A stretch of DNA of 64,000 nucleotides, taken from positions 49,997-113,996 of the forward strand of contig JAGPCO010000008.1 in assembly GCA_018058095.1 (NCBI GenBank). Direction: 5' to 3'. Positions 51,290 to 59,405 of this stretch are shown here, one piece after another. The position numbers and the translations under genes are program-made. Each line of letters starts with the position of its first letter. Positions within the stretch are counted from its first letter, which is position 1. Source of the stretch: Kofleriaceae bacterium. GTDB lineage: Bacteria; Myxococcota_A; Polyangia; Haliangiales; Haliangiaceae. The notes beneath the pieces were generated by a model. It was not told the origin of the DNA. It did no database searches and worked only from the letters and a program-made list of their open reading frames with translations.

Positions 51290-51645
51290 TTCGCGTTTCG
51301 GCGCCGAGCCGGCCGCTGATGGCGCGGGCCGTGATCGTGCCCGTGGCCGTGGCCGTGCACGTGAACGGGAACGACGCCGTGGCCCTGATCGATCCGGCGT
51401 GGACGGTCCGGGGTCCCGAACGGGTTGCAAGCGGGAACATGGGCGGCACGGGCGGCACTCGTTGCTGGGAAGACAGGTGGTCAGAGCGGGCCTGAACCAG
51501 TGCTATCGACGTGGCCAGGGTCGGCTTGGCGAAGGTCACCTGCCATGCACCGGCACGCTGGGTTCCCGGTGTCGATCACCGCCACGGTTCGATCCCGATC
51601 ACGGCCACGGCCACGTGGCATCAGTGGTCGTCGTTCTCGCCCCTG
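51290..51645. other. Intergenic region of about 356 bases
   Basis: No gene is supported between the terminator and the OmpA-family gene. The region carries a 16-base inverted repeat (51342-51357 and 51600-51615, CACGGCCACGGCCACG on opposite strands). Short His/Gly-rich frames arise from this repeat and are not credible genes. Confidence 0.5.
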
Positions 51646-53436
51646 CTAGTCGCGCAGGATGAGGAACTCGACGCGGCGGTTCTTCCGCCACGCCTCCTCG
51701 CCGACGCCGGCCGCCTTGGGCATGCGCTCGCCATAACCGACCGCGCTCAGCCGGGCCTCCTCGACCCCCTGCTCGACCAGGTGAGCCCGGACCGCGTCGG
51801 CCCGCGCCTGCGACAGGGCGAGGTTGTAGGCGTCGCTGCCGCGCGCGTCGGTGTGCCCGCCGACCTCGACGTGGTGCAGCTCGGGGTTGAGCATGATGGT
51901 CTGGGCGATCGTCGCCAGCAGCGGGTACGAGCGGGGCTGGATGCGGGCGCTGTTGAAGTCGAAGTGGATCTCGCGCAGCACCTCGATCTCCGACTCCCCG
52001 ACGTTGACGACCCCGCGATCGGCGCAGCCGTCCTCGTCCTGATGCCGGTTCCAGGTCTCGCGCTCGAGCGGACAGCGGTCGTCGCGGTCGACGATGCGGT
52101 CGCGATCGGCGTCGAGCTCGGGGCACCCATCCTCGTCGGCGACGCCGTCGCGGTCCTCGGCCTCGTCGGCGCACAGGTCATCCTCGTCGACCAGCCCATC
52201 ACGGTCGTTGTCGAGGTCGGGGCAGCCGTCGCCGTCCTGCCAGCCGTCGACGTCCTCGGGCGCGTCGGGGCAGGCGTCGTCGTCGTCGCGCAGGCCGTCT
52301 CCGTCGCGATCGCTCGGCCCGGGCGGGGCCGACGCCGCCGGTGAGGGCGGGACCGCGGCCTGGGCCCGGGCCGGCGCGCGTGGCTCGAGCACGATGCCGA
52401 GGAAGGCGCGCACGTCGGGGTTGCCGGCCTGGTCGCCCAGTCCGGTGCCCAGGCCCAGGCTCAGGTGTGACCGCGCCGCCAGGTAGACCCGGCCGCCGGC
52501 CAGCACCTCGATCGGCCGGTAGCGCTCGCCGGTGAAGGGCACGGTCGCGCTGGCCTCGGCCAGCAGCTCGACCCGGCCTGGCACCAGGCCGTACGCCCCG
52601 GCCGCCCCGGCCAGCACGGCCGATCCGGACGCCACCCGCAACCCGGTCGTCGGCATGGCCCCGGCCTCGACGTCCATGAAGGCGTTGTCGCCGCCCGCCT
52701 GCCAGCGCGCCCCGGCCATGATCGCCGCTCGCACCCGTCGCCCGCGCGCCTCGACCACGCCCCGCCCGACCAGCCCGAGCCGGCCGGCGCCGAGCCAGGT
52801 GCCGGTGGTGGCCGTGGGCAGGGTGGCGACCAGCACCACCGCGGCGGCCAGGCGGCCGCGGCCGAGCTGGAGCTTGCCGTGGACGCCGACGTCGCCCAGG
52901 CCCTGCCCGGCCAGGTCGCGGCGGTCGTCGTCGTTGCCGCCGGGGCCGCCCAGCGCGTCGGGGCTGCGCCCGCCGGCCACCACCCCGAACGGGAGCGACA
53001 GGCCGAGCTCGAGGTCGCTGTGCCGCTGCAGCGGCGCCGGCAGCGGCAGGCCGACCGCGCCGACCAGGGTGGGCGTGACGACGTCGTCGATGCGGTAGCC
53101 GGCGTCGGCGGTGCGCAGGTCGAGCAGGCCACGCGCCCACGACGACACCAGCCCGAGCGCCAGCGCGCCCGGCTCGAGCGCGTCGGCGCCGTCGACGGTG
53201 ACGTAGCCGCGCGCGTCGACCGTGGGCCGGAACGCCGACAGCTCGAGGTCGCCTCCCATGGCCTGCTGCGCCCGGGCCGACCCCGGCGCGACGGCCAGGG
53301 CGACCGCGGCCGCCACCGCTGCCCACCGCCACGGCGGCGACGTCGCGGGCGACGAGCGTGACGCGGGCGACGAGCGCGACGAGCACGACGAGCACGACGA
53401 GCACGACGACGAGACGACGCAGCGAGTGCGAGCCAT
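51646..53436 (-). CDS. OmpA-family outer membrane protein with thrombospondin type 3-like repeats
   Basis: The 596-aa product starts at ATG 53436 after a GGAGG site. An unusual Ser/Cys-rich start precedes the hydrophobic signal segment (WRWAAVAAAVALAVAPGSAR). Residues about 60-385 form a beta-barrel-like domain with repeated short strands. Calcium-binding-type repeats follow (DRDGDGLRDDDDACPDAPED, DNDRDGLVDEDDLC). The C-terminal OmpA domain binds peptidoglycan (IHFDFNSARIQPRSY, VGGHTDARGSDAYN, LSQARADAVR). It should tie the outer membrane to the cell wall. The gene is on its own, with no close co-directional neighbour. Confidence 0.88.
   Translation of the reverse strand: MARTRCVVSSSCSSCSSCSSRSSPASRSSPATSPPWRWAAVAAAVALAVAPGSARAQQAMGGDLELSAFRPTVDARGYVTVDGADALEPGALALGLVSSWARGLLDLRTADAGYRIDDVVTPTLVGAVGLPLPAPLQRHSDLELGLSLPFGVVAGGRSPDALGGPGGNDDDRRDLAGQGLGDVGVHGKLQLGRGRLAAAVVLVATLPTATTGTWLGAGRLGLVGRGVVEARGRRVRAAIMAGARWQAGGDNAFMDVEAGAMPTTGLRVASGSAVLAGAAGAYGLVPGRVELLAEASATVPFTGERYRPIEVLAGGRVYLAARSHLSLGLGTGLGDQAGNPDVRAFLGIVLEPRAPARAQAAVPPSPAASAPPGPSDRDGDGLRDDDDACPDAPEDVDGWQDGDGCPDLDNDRDGLVDEDDLCADEAEDRDGVADEDGCPELDADRDRIVDRDDRCPLERETWNRHQDEDGCADRGVVNVGESEIEVLREIHFDFNSARIQPRSYPLLATIAQTIMLNPELHHVEVGGHTDARGSDAYNLALSQARADAVRAHLVEQGVEEARLSAVGYGERMPKAAGVGEEAWRKNRRVEFLILRD
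53369..53418 (-). repeat. 9-base tandem repeat in the OmpA-family signal region
   Basis: Units GACGAGCRC (plus strand) repeat four times and then degenerate. In the protein they encode the SSCSSC-like run at residues about 7-20. Confidence 0.65.
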
Positions 53437-53558
53437 GACACCTCCGGCGGCCGTCAGCCGACGCAGCCTGCGTCGACCCGGCCGGGTCTTCGCCGCGCGG
53501 TCCACCAGGGCCGCGTCGGTCTGCTCGGATGGTGTCGGCCGGCCCGGCCCGGGTTACA

Positions 53559-53927
53559 TCAGGCCCACTCGCCGAGCCGCCAGGCGTCGACCACCACGTC
53601 GATCCGCCCGGCGGTGATGGCCACCACGTCGAACCGGCACCGGCGTGGCCGCAGCCGGCGCGTCGCCAGGTACAGGCTGGCCATGCGGCTGACCTGGCGC
53701 CGCTTGCCGACCCCGACGGCCTGGCGGGCGTCGCCGAAGCGGGCGCTGGCCCGGCTGCGCACCTCGATGAACACCAGCACGTCGCCGTGCCAGGCCACCA
53801 GGTCGAGCTCGCCGGCGACGAAGCGGACGTTGCGATCGACGATGCGGTAGCCGCGCGTGGTCAGCTCCTGGGCCGCCAGCGCCTCGGCGACTTGCCCGAC
53901 GCTGCTGGTGGATCGACGCGGCGGCAT
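53559..53927 (-). CDS. yraN: YraN family putative endonuclease
   Basis: The 122-aa product matches the UPF0102/YraN family in length and pattern: GQVAEALAAQELTTRGYRIV, GELDLVAWHGDVLVFIEVRS, then QAVGVGKRRQVSRMASLYL and RCRFDVVAI. The Glu, Asp and ExR residues form a Holliday-junction-resolvase-like nuclease core. The usual EVK is EVR here. It lies after rplS, as in many bacteria, but a strong terminator at 53983-54013 stands between them. It therefore needs read-through or its own promoter, which I could not pick out. Confidence 0.88.
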   Translation of the reverse strand: MPPRRSTSSVGQVAEALAAQELTTRGYRIVDRNVRFVAGELDLVAWHGDVLVFIEVRSRASARFGDARQAVGVGKRRQVSRMASLYLATRRLRPRRCRFDVVAITAGRIDVVVDAWRLGEWA

Positions 53928-53982
53928 GCCCCGCTGTCGACCGAGCGCGCCGGCGGTTGCGCGCCCTCCGCGCCGCCCACGC

Positions 53983-54013
53983 AAAACAGGCAGGCCGCAT
54001 CGCGACCTGCCTG
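53983..54013 (-). terminator. Rho-independent terminator of the ribosomal operon
   Basis: On the minus strand CAGGCAGGTCGC pairs with GCGGCCTGCCTG (loop GAT, one G-T pair) and is followed by TTTTG. It lies 50 bases after the rplS stop and upstream of yraN. Confidence 0.75.
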
Positions 54014-54063
54014 GTGCTCGCCGACCGTCGATGCGCCGGCCGGAGCCGACGCGCCTGCCTGGA

Positions 54064-54537
54064 TCAGGCCTTCTTCTTGCGCTTGCCGCGGCCCTTGGCC
54101 TTGGCCTCGCCACCCTCGGCCGCGCCCTCGCCCGCCGCGCCCTCGGCCGACGCGCCCTCGGGCTGCGCCGCGGCCTGGTACGAGCCCTCGCGCTCCTTGA
54201 TGCGAGCCGCCTTGCCGGACAGGTCCCGCAGGTAGAACAGGCGGGCCTGGTGCACCTTGCCGCGCTGCAGGACCTCGACCTTCTCGATGTTGGGCGAGTG
54301 GTCGGGGAAGATGCGCTCGACGCCGACGCCGTACGAGATCTTGCGGACGGTGAAGGTCGACTTGGTGCCCTTCGACGCGCGGCGGATACACACGCCTTCG
54401 AACGCCTGCAGGCGGGTCTTCTCACCCTCGCGGATCTTCGCCCAGACCTTCACCGAGTCGCCGGGGCGGAACTCGGGCAGCGCCGTGGGGCGAATGTTGC
54501 GCTTGTCGATGGCAGCGATGATCCGGTGCGCGCTCAT
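54064..54537 (-). CDS. rplS: 50S ribosomal protein L19 with C-terminal extension
   Basis: The first 115 or so residues are L19 ([74 protein letters not shown]), which sits at the 30S-50S interface. The usual length is about 115-120. This protein has about 40 extra residues, rich in Ala, Glu and Gly and ending in a Lys/Arg cluster (GRGKRKKKA). The tail keeps the genome's codon style, so it is a lineage feature rather than an error. It is the last gene of the rpsP operon before the terminator. Confidence 0.95.
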   Translation of the reverse strand: MSAHRIIAAIDKRNIRPTALPEFRPGDSVKVWAKIREGEKTRLQAFEGVCIRRASKGTKSTFTVRKISYGVGVERIFPDHSPNIEKVEVLQRGKVHQARLFYLRDLSGKAARIKEREGSYQAAAQPEGASAEGAAGEGAAEGGEAKAKGRGKRKKKA

Positions 54538-54603
54538 GGGAATGTGACCTCGCGAGAAAACCGTGAATGGACGGTGGGTTCTGCCAGAGATCAGGGCACG
54601 GCG

Positions 54604-55944
54604 TCAAGCCGGTGGTGGCCCTGCGTGCACGGCCGGGTCCTCGGCCAGGCCAAACAGGCGATCGAGCACCACCGCCACCGCGCTCCGGACCGACAGGTGG
54701 TTCCAGTCGCCACCCCCCTCGATCGGGGAGAGAACCTGATTGACTTCAGGCACCTGCGTATCGACGAGGCCCCAGCCCGTGCCGAACAGCAGGAGCAGCG
54801 GACGTTCGTCCCCGGCCAGCTCGGCGCGCAGCTGCCAGGCGGTACAGCGGCCGGCGCCCTCGAACCCATCGGTCCGGGCCGAGGTCGCCACCACCCGTGG
54901 CCGGGTCCCGCCATGGCGCCCGGTGATCCAGTCGATGGTGGCGGCCACGCTCGGCTGCGGGCTGACCAGCGCCAGGGCCTGGGCCCGGTGCTGCCCGTCC
55001 TGGTCCTCGCTCCACATCCGGGCGATATGCAGCGCCTTGTCGCGCTGCGAGGTGATGGGCGTGACCACCGCGTAGCCAGCCAGGCGGTAGGTCATGGTCG
55101 AGCGGGCGATGTCGTGTACGTCGAAGTTGGTCAGCGCCGACGTCACCACCTTGCCGTCGCGGTCCCACACCGGGTGGTGGCACAGCGCGACGTAGCTGCG
55201 CGCCGCCACCGCCAGGCGCGGGTCCTTGGCCAGCAGCGCCCGGTCGCCCGCGCTCGGGCGGTACCGCGCCCACAGCTCGGGCCGGCGCGCCGCGGTGCGC
55301 CGCATGGCCTGCTGCCGGCGCCACCCGGCGATGGCGGCGTGGTTGCCGCCGGTCAGCACCTCGGGCACGACCCGCCCGTCGAGGTCGAGCGGGCGGGTGT
55401 ACTGCGGGTACTCGAGCAGCCCGGCCGAGAACGACTCGTCGTCGGCCGAGGCCGGCTCGCCCAGCACCCCCGGCACCAGCCGGGCCACCGCGTCGATCAC
55501 CGCCAGCGCGGCCAGCTCGCCGCCCGACAGCACGAAGTCGCCGACCGACACCGTCTCGTCGATCGCCGCCTCGGCCACCCGCTCGTCGATGCCCTCGTAG
55601 CGGCCACACACCAGCACCAGGTGCGGGTGGGCGGCCAGCGCGCGCACCCCGGCCTGCGTCAGCGGCGCGCCGGTCGGCGCCAGGAGGACGCGGTGCGGGC
55701 GCACCTCGGGCGCCAGCGCCCCGGCGGCGGCGATGGCCGCCAGCACCGGCGGCGCCTTCATGACCATGCCGGGCCCGCCGCCGTACGGGGTGTCGTCGAC
55801 GGTGCGGTGGCGGTCGGTCGTGAAGTCGCGCGGGTTGACGGTGGTGACCGTGAGCAGGCCGGCCTTGTGGGCGCGCCCGACCACCCCGGCCTCGAGGGTC
55901 GGACCGACCAGCTCGGGCAGCAGGGTGACGACGGTGAAGCGCAT
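54604..55944 (-). CDS. trmD: tRNA (guanine-37-N1)-methyltransferase TrmD fused to a second SPOUT-like methyltransferase domain
   Basis: Residues 1 to about 240 are TrmD, which methylates G37 next to the anticodon. Key motifs are DDTPYGGGPGMV (50-61), LVCGRYEGIDERV (111-123), SVGDFVLSGGELA (133-145) and the Asp in SADDESF near 168-169. Residues about 248-446 form a second domain (YVALCHHPVW, SALTNFDVHDIARS, ARTDGFEGAG, LLLLFGTGWGL), matching the putative SAM-dependent RNA methyltransferase family Methyltrn_RNA_4 (PF09936). This fusion is known in some deltaproteobacteria and thermophiles. The start is set at ATG 55944 to match the family. GTG 55956 overlaps the rimM stop and would add four residues. 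Confidence 0.92.
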   Translation of the reverse strand: MRFTVVTLLPELVGPTLEAGVVGRAHKAGLLTVTTVNPRDFTTDRHRTVDDTPYGGGPGMVMKAPPVLAAIAAAGALAPEVRPHRVLLAPTGAPLTQAGVRALAAHPHLVLVCGRYEGIDERVAEAAIDETVSVGDFVLSGGELAALAVIDAVARLVPGVLGEPASADDESFSAGLLEYPQYTRPLDLDGRVVPEVLTGGNHAAIAGWRRQQAMRRTAARRPELWARYRPSAGDRALLAKDPRLAVAARSYVALCHHPVWDRDGKVVTSALTNFDVHDIARSTMTYRLAGYAVVTPITSQRDKALHIARMWSEDQDGQHRAQALALVSPQPSVAATIDWITGRHGGTRPRVVATSARTDGFEGAGRCTAWQLRAELAGDERPLLLLFGTGWGLVDTQVPEVNQVLSPIEGGGDWNHLSVRSAVAVVLDRLFGLAEDPAVHAGPPPA

Positions 55945-55952
55945 CGCCGCGG

Positions 55953-56492
55953 TCACGACCGCTCGGGCCGGGCCGGCACCTTGAAGCCACGCGCCAGCGG
56001 GGCGCTCGGCCAGTCGGTCGCCGGCGCGACGGTGATGTACCCGGCGGCGACGTCGATCGCGACCACCAGCTCCGGCACCATCGGCAGCAGGCGCTCGACC
56101 TGGTCGTCGTGGATGACCAGGCGGTCCTGCGGGCCGAGCTCGACCGCGACGACCCGGCCCCACGTGCCGCCGCCCTCGAGCCGCGCCTCGCAGCCGATGA
56201 GATCGTCGAGCACCAGCTCGCCGTCGCTGGCCAGCAGCTCGCGCGGCAGCGCCACCGCCAGCCCACGCAGGCGCTCGGCCCCGGTGCGGTCGGTCACGCC
56301 CTCGACCGCCAGCAGGAAGCCCTGGTTGCTGGGCCGGCAGCCGGTCACCACCCGGGCCTCGCCGCCGATCCACACCTGGGTCGCCTCCAGCAGCGCCTCG
56401 CCGTCGGGGTCATGCGGGATCACCACGACCTCGCCGCGCAGCCCGTGGGCACGCGAGATGACGCCGATCTCGATGCGGTCCTCGCCCCGCAC
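55953..56492 (-). CDS. rimM: 16S rRNA processing protein RimM
   Basis: The 179-aa protein assists 30S maturation by binding S19. The N-terminal RimM domain starts IEIGVISRAHGLRGEVVVIP, and the C-terminal PRC-barrel half has DDLIGCEARLEGGGTWGRV and LLPMVPELVVAIDVAAGYIT. GTG 56492 gives the standard N-terminus, while upstream in-frame codons fall inside khpA. It is in the usual order rpsP-khpA-rimM-trmD-rplS, eight bases from khpA and overlapping the possible GTG start of trmD. Confidence 0.93.
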   Translation of the reverse strand: MRGEDRIEIGVISRAHGLRGEVVVIPHDPDGEALLEATQVWIGGEARVVTGCRPSNQGFLLAVEGVTDRTGAERLRGLAVALPRELLASDGELVLDDLIGCEARLEGGGTWGRVVAVELGPQDRLVIHDDQVERLLPMVPELVVAIDVAAGYITVAPATDWPSAPLARGFKVPARPERS

Positions 56493-56499
56493 CGGCCTC

Positions 56500-56757
56500 T
56501 TACTCGAGGATCTCGACCAGCGTGCGCTTGCGCGACTTGGGCGCGACCGTCTGGACCAGGGTGCGCAGGGCACGTGCGGTCTTGCCGCCGCGGCCGATGA
56601 CCTTGCCGAGATCGGACTCGGCGACCTCGAGCTCGTACACGTTGGCCTGACGCTCCTCGACCAGGGTCACGAGGACCTCGTCGGGCTTGTCGACCAGGTT
56701 GGTCGCCAGGAACCGGACCAGCTCGGCCAGGTCGGGCGAGCGCTCGTCGGTGTCCAT
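56500..56757 (-). CDS. khpA: KH-domain RNA-binding protein KhpA
   Basis: The 85-aa product is a single KH domain with the GxxG loop in KVIGRGGKTARALR. The start MDTDERSPDLAELVRFLATN and the second half VAPKSRKRTLVEILE fit the YlqC/KhpA family. KhpA proteins bind RNA and affect cell-wall growth and ribosome assembly. Its place between rpsP and rimM is the conserved one, seven bases from the rpsP stop. Confidence 0.92.
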   Translation of the reverse strand: MDTDERSPDLAELVRFLATNLVDKPDEVLVTLVEERQANVYELEVAESDLGKVIGRGGKTARALRTLVQTVAPKSRKRTLVEILE

Positions 56758-56764
56758 GGCCGAC

Positions 56765-57034
56765 CTAGGCCTTGGCCTTGACGGCGCCAGGACCCGTCGC
56801 CGCACGCGCGGTGCGGCGGACGATGGCGGCCAGGGTGCCGCTCGGCTTCGCGCCGGTCTTGAGCCACTTCTCGTAGCGCTCCTGATCGAGCTTGAGCGCC
56901 TTGGTGCGCGGATCGTACGTGCCCAGCAGCTCGATGAACTTCCCATCGCGCGCCTTGATCTTGTTGGCGGCGACGATGCGGTAGAACGGGGCCTTCTTCT
57001 TGCCCTGGCGAGCGAAACGGATTGCGACCGACAT
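56765..57034 (-). CDS. rpsP: 30S ribosomal protein S16
   Basis: The 89-aa protein starts MSVAIRFARQGKKKAPFYRI and has LLGTYDPRTKALKLDQERY, typical of bS16, a 30S assembly protein. ATG 57034 follows an AGAGG site. It is the first gene of the operon and sits behind a near-consensus promoter with a leader of about 57 bases that contains a T-run. Confidence 0.96.
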   Translation of the reverse strand: MSVAIRFARQGKKKAPFYRIVAANKIKARDGKFIELLGTYDPRTKALKLDQERYEKWLKTGAKPSGTLAAIVRRTARAATGPGAVKAKA

Positions 57035-57097
57035 GGAACCTCTGCGAGCTGCGAGAACCGAGTGGAAAAAAACAGGGGGTGGGGACGAGGGCGCGGC

Positions 57098-57126
57098 AAT
57101 CTACCGGCGCCCCCCAGGGGTGTCAA
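57098..57126 (-). promoter_or_regulatory. Strong sigma-70 promoter of the rpsP operon
   Basis: TTGACA (57126-57121), 17 bases, TAGATT (57103-57098) on the minus strand: perfect -35, ideal spacer, good -10. It is the best promoter in the window, as expected for ribosomal protein genes. Confidence 0.8.
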
Positions 57127-57156
57127 GCGTGCAACTTGCGTGCTATGGGTACGGCC

Positions 57157-58866
57157 ATGTCGCGGAAACTGCTCGCGCTGGCGCTGTTGATCAGCGCCCT
57201 GCCCGGCTCGACCGGGGCCTGCTCGAGCGACGGCCGCGGCCCGGGCGGCAACGGCCGGCCCCAGGCCCCGACCGCGCCGCCACCGCCGACCTTCACGCTG
57301 CTGGCGCTGGCCGAGGTGCGCGGCCAGGTCGAGCCATGTGGCTGCACCACCGACCCGCTGGGTGACATCGCCCGGACCGCGGCCCTGATCCGCGACGCCC
57401 GCGCGGCCGGGCCGGTGCTGGTGGTCGACGCCGGCTCCCTGCTCTATTCGAAGGCGCCGGTGCCGCCGCACCTGGTGGCGCAGGAGGAGCTCAAGGCCGA
57501 CCTCCTGGCCGGCCTCTACAAGGACACGCTGCGGGTCGACGCGATCGGGCTCGGGCCGATGGACCTGGCGCGCGGGCCCGACAAGGTTCGGCTGCCGCGG
57601 GTGGTGGTCAACCTGGCCGCCAGCGCCAGCGCCGTGCCGGTCGCGCCGCCACCGGTGCTGCCGCTGGGCTCGACCAAGGTCGGCGTCCTCGGCCTGGTCA
57701 CCGCCGACGCCGCGCCCGGGGTGGCGGTCGACGACCCGGTCACCGCCGGCAAGCGCGCCGCCGCCCAGGTGCGCGCGGCCGGGGCGGAGTTCGTGGTCGG
57801 CCTCATCAGCGCGACCTCGCGCCGCGACGCGGTCCGGCTGGTGCGCGAGGTCGGCGACCTCGATCTCGCGGTCATCGGGCTTGGCCAGGCCACCGCCGAG
57901 CCGGACGAGCTGAGCCCGACCGCCGAGCAGGAGGGCCGGACCTGGCTGGTGTTCCCGGCCAACCGCGGCCAGGCCGTGGCCCGGGTCGCGGTCACCGTCC
58001 GCGCCGGCGCCGGGCCGCTGGTCGACGCCGTCGGCGAGGCCGCCGCGGCCGAGGTCATCGCCCAGCTCGACGTCCGCCTGGCCGAGTACGAGCGCGAGCT
58101 GACCGCGTTCGCCGCCGACCCCAGCGCCGACCCGGCCTTCGTCGCCGCCAAGCGGCGGGAGCGCGACGAGGTCAGCGCGCGCCGGGCCGTGCTCGTCAAC
58201 ACGCCGCTGCAGCCGCCGGCCAGCGGCAGCTACTTCACGCTGGCCCACGTCCGCATCAACAAGAAGCTGGCGTGTGACGGCGCGACCATCACCGCCAAGA
58301 CCACGTACGACCGCGCCGCCGGCGCGGCCAACGCCGCCGCGGCCGCCGCCACCCCGCCGCTGCCGGTCGCCAAGGGCGCCGCCACCTACGTCGGCGCCGA
58401 GGCGTGCACCGACTGCCACGACGACGCCGCCCAGTTCTGGGCCAAGACCCGCCACGCCGGGGCCTGGGCCACGCTCGAGCGGGTCGGCAAGCAGCTCGAC
58501 TTCGATTGCATCGGCTGCCACACCACCGGCTACGACAAGCCCGGCGGCGCGACCCTGGCCAGGAACGAGCTGCTGCGCTCGGTCCAGTGCGAGACCTGCC
58601 ATGGCCCCGGCTCGATCCACGTCGCCAAGGACGGCGCCGTCGGCACGTTGACCCGCGCCCCGGCGCCCGAGCTGTGCGCCGGTCAGTGCCACACCAAGGA
58701 GCACTCCGACACCTTCCAGCTCGAGGCCTACCTGCGCGACGTCGTCGGGCCGGGCCACGGCGAGGCGCGCCGGACCGCCCTCGGCGCCGGCCCGACCGGG
58801 CGCGAGCTGCGCGCGGCCGGCCTGGCCAAGGCCGGCAGCGCCGTCGGCGCCGGGTGCAGCAAGTGA
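57157..58866 (+). CDS. Multiheme cytochrome (c554-like) with UshA-like N-terminal domain
   Basis: The roughly 569-aa protein starts MSRKLLALALLISALPGSTG, a signal peptide with a possible lipobox Cys. ATG 57145 is an alternative start. Residues about 50-330 resemble the 5'-nucleotidase/UshA metallophosphatase fold (EVRGQVEPCGCTTDPLGDIA, VLVVDAGSLLY, VDAIGLGPMDLARG), but the metal motifs look altered. The C-terminal part has three CxxCH motifs (CTDCH at 417, CIGCH at 451, CETCH at 478) and a CX3CH variant (CAGQCH at 507), in the pattern of cytochrome c554 family proteins. A periplasmic redox role is likely. It is divergent from rpsP and overlaps the next gene by GTGA. Confidence 0.82.
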   Translation: MSRKLLALALLISALPGSTGACSSDGRGPGGNGRPQAPTAPPPPTFTLLALAEVRGQVEPCGCTTDPLGDIARTAALIRDARAAGPVLVVDAGSLLYSKAPVPPHLVAQEELKADLLAGLYKDTLRVDAIGLGPMDLARGPDKVRLPRVVVNLAASASAVPVAPPPVLPLGSTKVGVLGLVTADAAPGVAVDDPVTAGKRAAAQVRAAGAEFVVGLISATSRRDAVRLVREVGDLDLAVIGLGQATAEPDELSPTAEQEGRTWLVFPANRGQAVARVAVTVRAGAGPLVDAVGEAAAAEVIAQLDVRLAEYERELTAFAADPSADPAFVAAKRRERDEVSARRAVLVNTPLQPPASGSYFTLAHVRINKKLACDGATITAKTTYDRAAGAANAAAAAATPPLPVAKGAATYVGAEACTDCHDDAAQFWAKTRHAGAWATLERVGKQLDFDCIGCHTTGYDKPGGATLARNELLRSVQCETCHGPGSIHVAKDGAVGTLTRAPAPELCAGQCHTKEHSDTFQLEAYLRDVVGPGHGEARRTALGAGPTGRELRAAGLAKAGSAVGAGCSK

Positions 58867-59405
58867 GGCGCGCCGCCGCCCTGGCGCCGCTGGCGTCGGC
58901 GCTGCTGCTGCTCGGCTGCGCGCGCGCCCCGGCCCCGGCCCCGGCGCGACCGGCCGCCAGCGCTGGGGTGGCCCCGCGCACGACGAGCAAGCGGCGTCGA
59001 CCGCCGCCCCCACCGCGCCCGGTCGAGGTCGCCGCGCGGCCGGCCACGCCGCCGGCCGAGGTCGCGCCCGCCGACCCGCCGCCCAGCGCCGGCGCCAGCG
59101 CCAGCGCCGAGGAGGGCATGGCCACCTGGTACGGCGGCCGCCACCACGGCGGGCCGACCGCGTCGGGGGAGCGGTTCGACAAGCGGGCCATGACCGCCGC
59201 GCACCGGACCTTGCCGATGGGGACCCGCGTGCGGGTGACGCACCAGAAGAACGGGCGCTCGGTCGTGGTCCGCATCAACGACCGTGGCCCGTTCGGCAAC
59301 AAGCGCCGCATCATCGACGTCTCGGAGGCGGCGGCGCGCAAGCTCGACATGATCGACGAGGGCGTGGCCCCGGTCCGGGTCGAGGTGGTGGAGGCCGCGC
59401 CGTGA
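58863..59405 (+). CDS. rlpA: RlpA-like lipoprotein (double-psi beta-barrel)
   Basis: The 180-aa product has a lipobox (ALLLLGC), a long Pro/Ala/Arg-rich linker of about 65 residues and an RlpA-type domain (MATWYGGRHHGGPTASGERF, MTAAHRTLPMGTRVRV, VVRINDRGPFGNKRRIIDVS). RlpA proteins bind or cleave denuded peptidoglycan, and the Asp in NDRGPF is the conserved active-site residue. There is no SPOR domain, so it is a short form. GTG 58863 overlaps the cytochrome stop, and its own stop overlaps the ABC ATPase start. Confidence 0.88.
   Translation: MRRAAALAPLASALLLLGCARAPAPAPARPAASAGVAPRTTSKRRRPPPPPRPVEVAARPATPPAEVAPADPPPSAGASASAEEGMATWYGGRHHGGPTASGERFDKRAMTAAHRTLPMGTRVRVTHQKNGRSVVVRINDRGPFGNKRRIIDVSEAAARKLDMIDEGVAPVRVEVVEAAP

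Noticed and set aside
50725..51360. His/Gly-rich frame (HGHGHGHDHG) that could suggest a metal-binding peptide
   Set aside because: It comes from a GGCCAC repeat, overlaps a real lipoprotein gene on the other strand and has no ribosome-binding site.
57121..57156. Promoter for the cytochrome gene (TATGGG before ATG 57157)
   Set aside because: The hexamer is weak, has no -35 and lies within the strong rpsP promoter region on the other strand.
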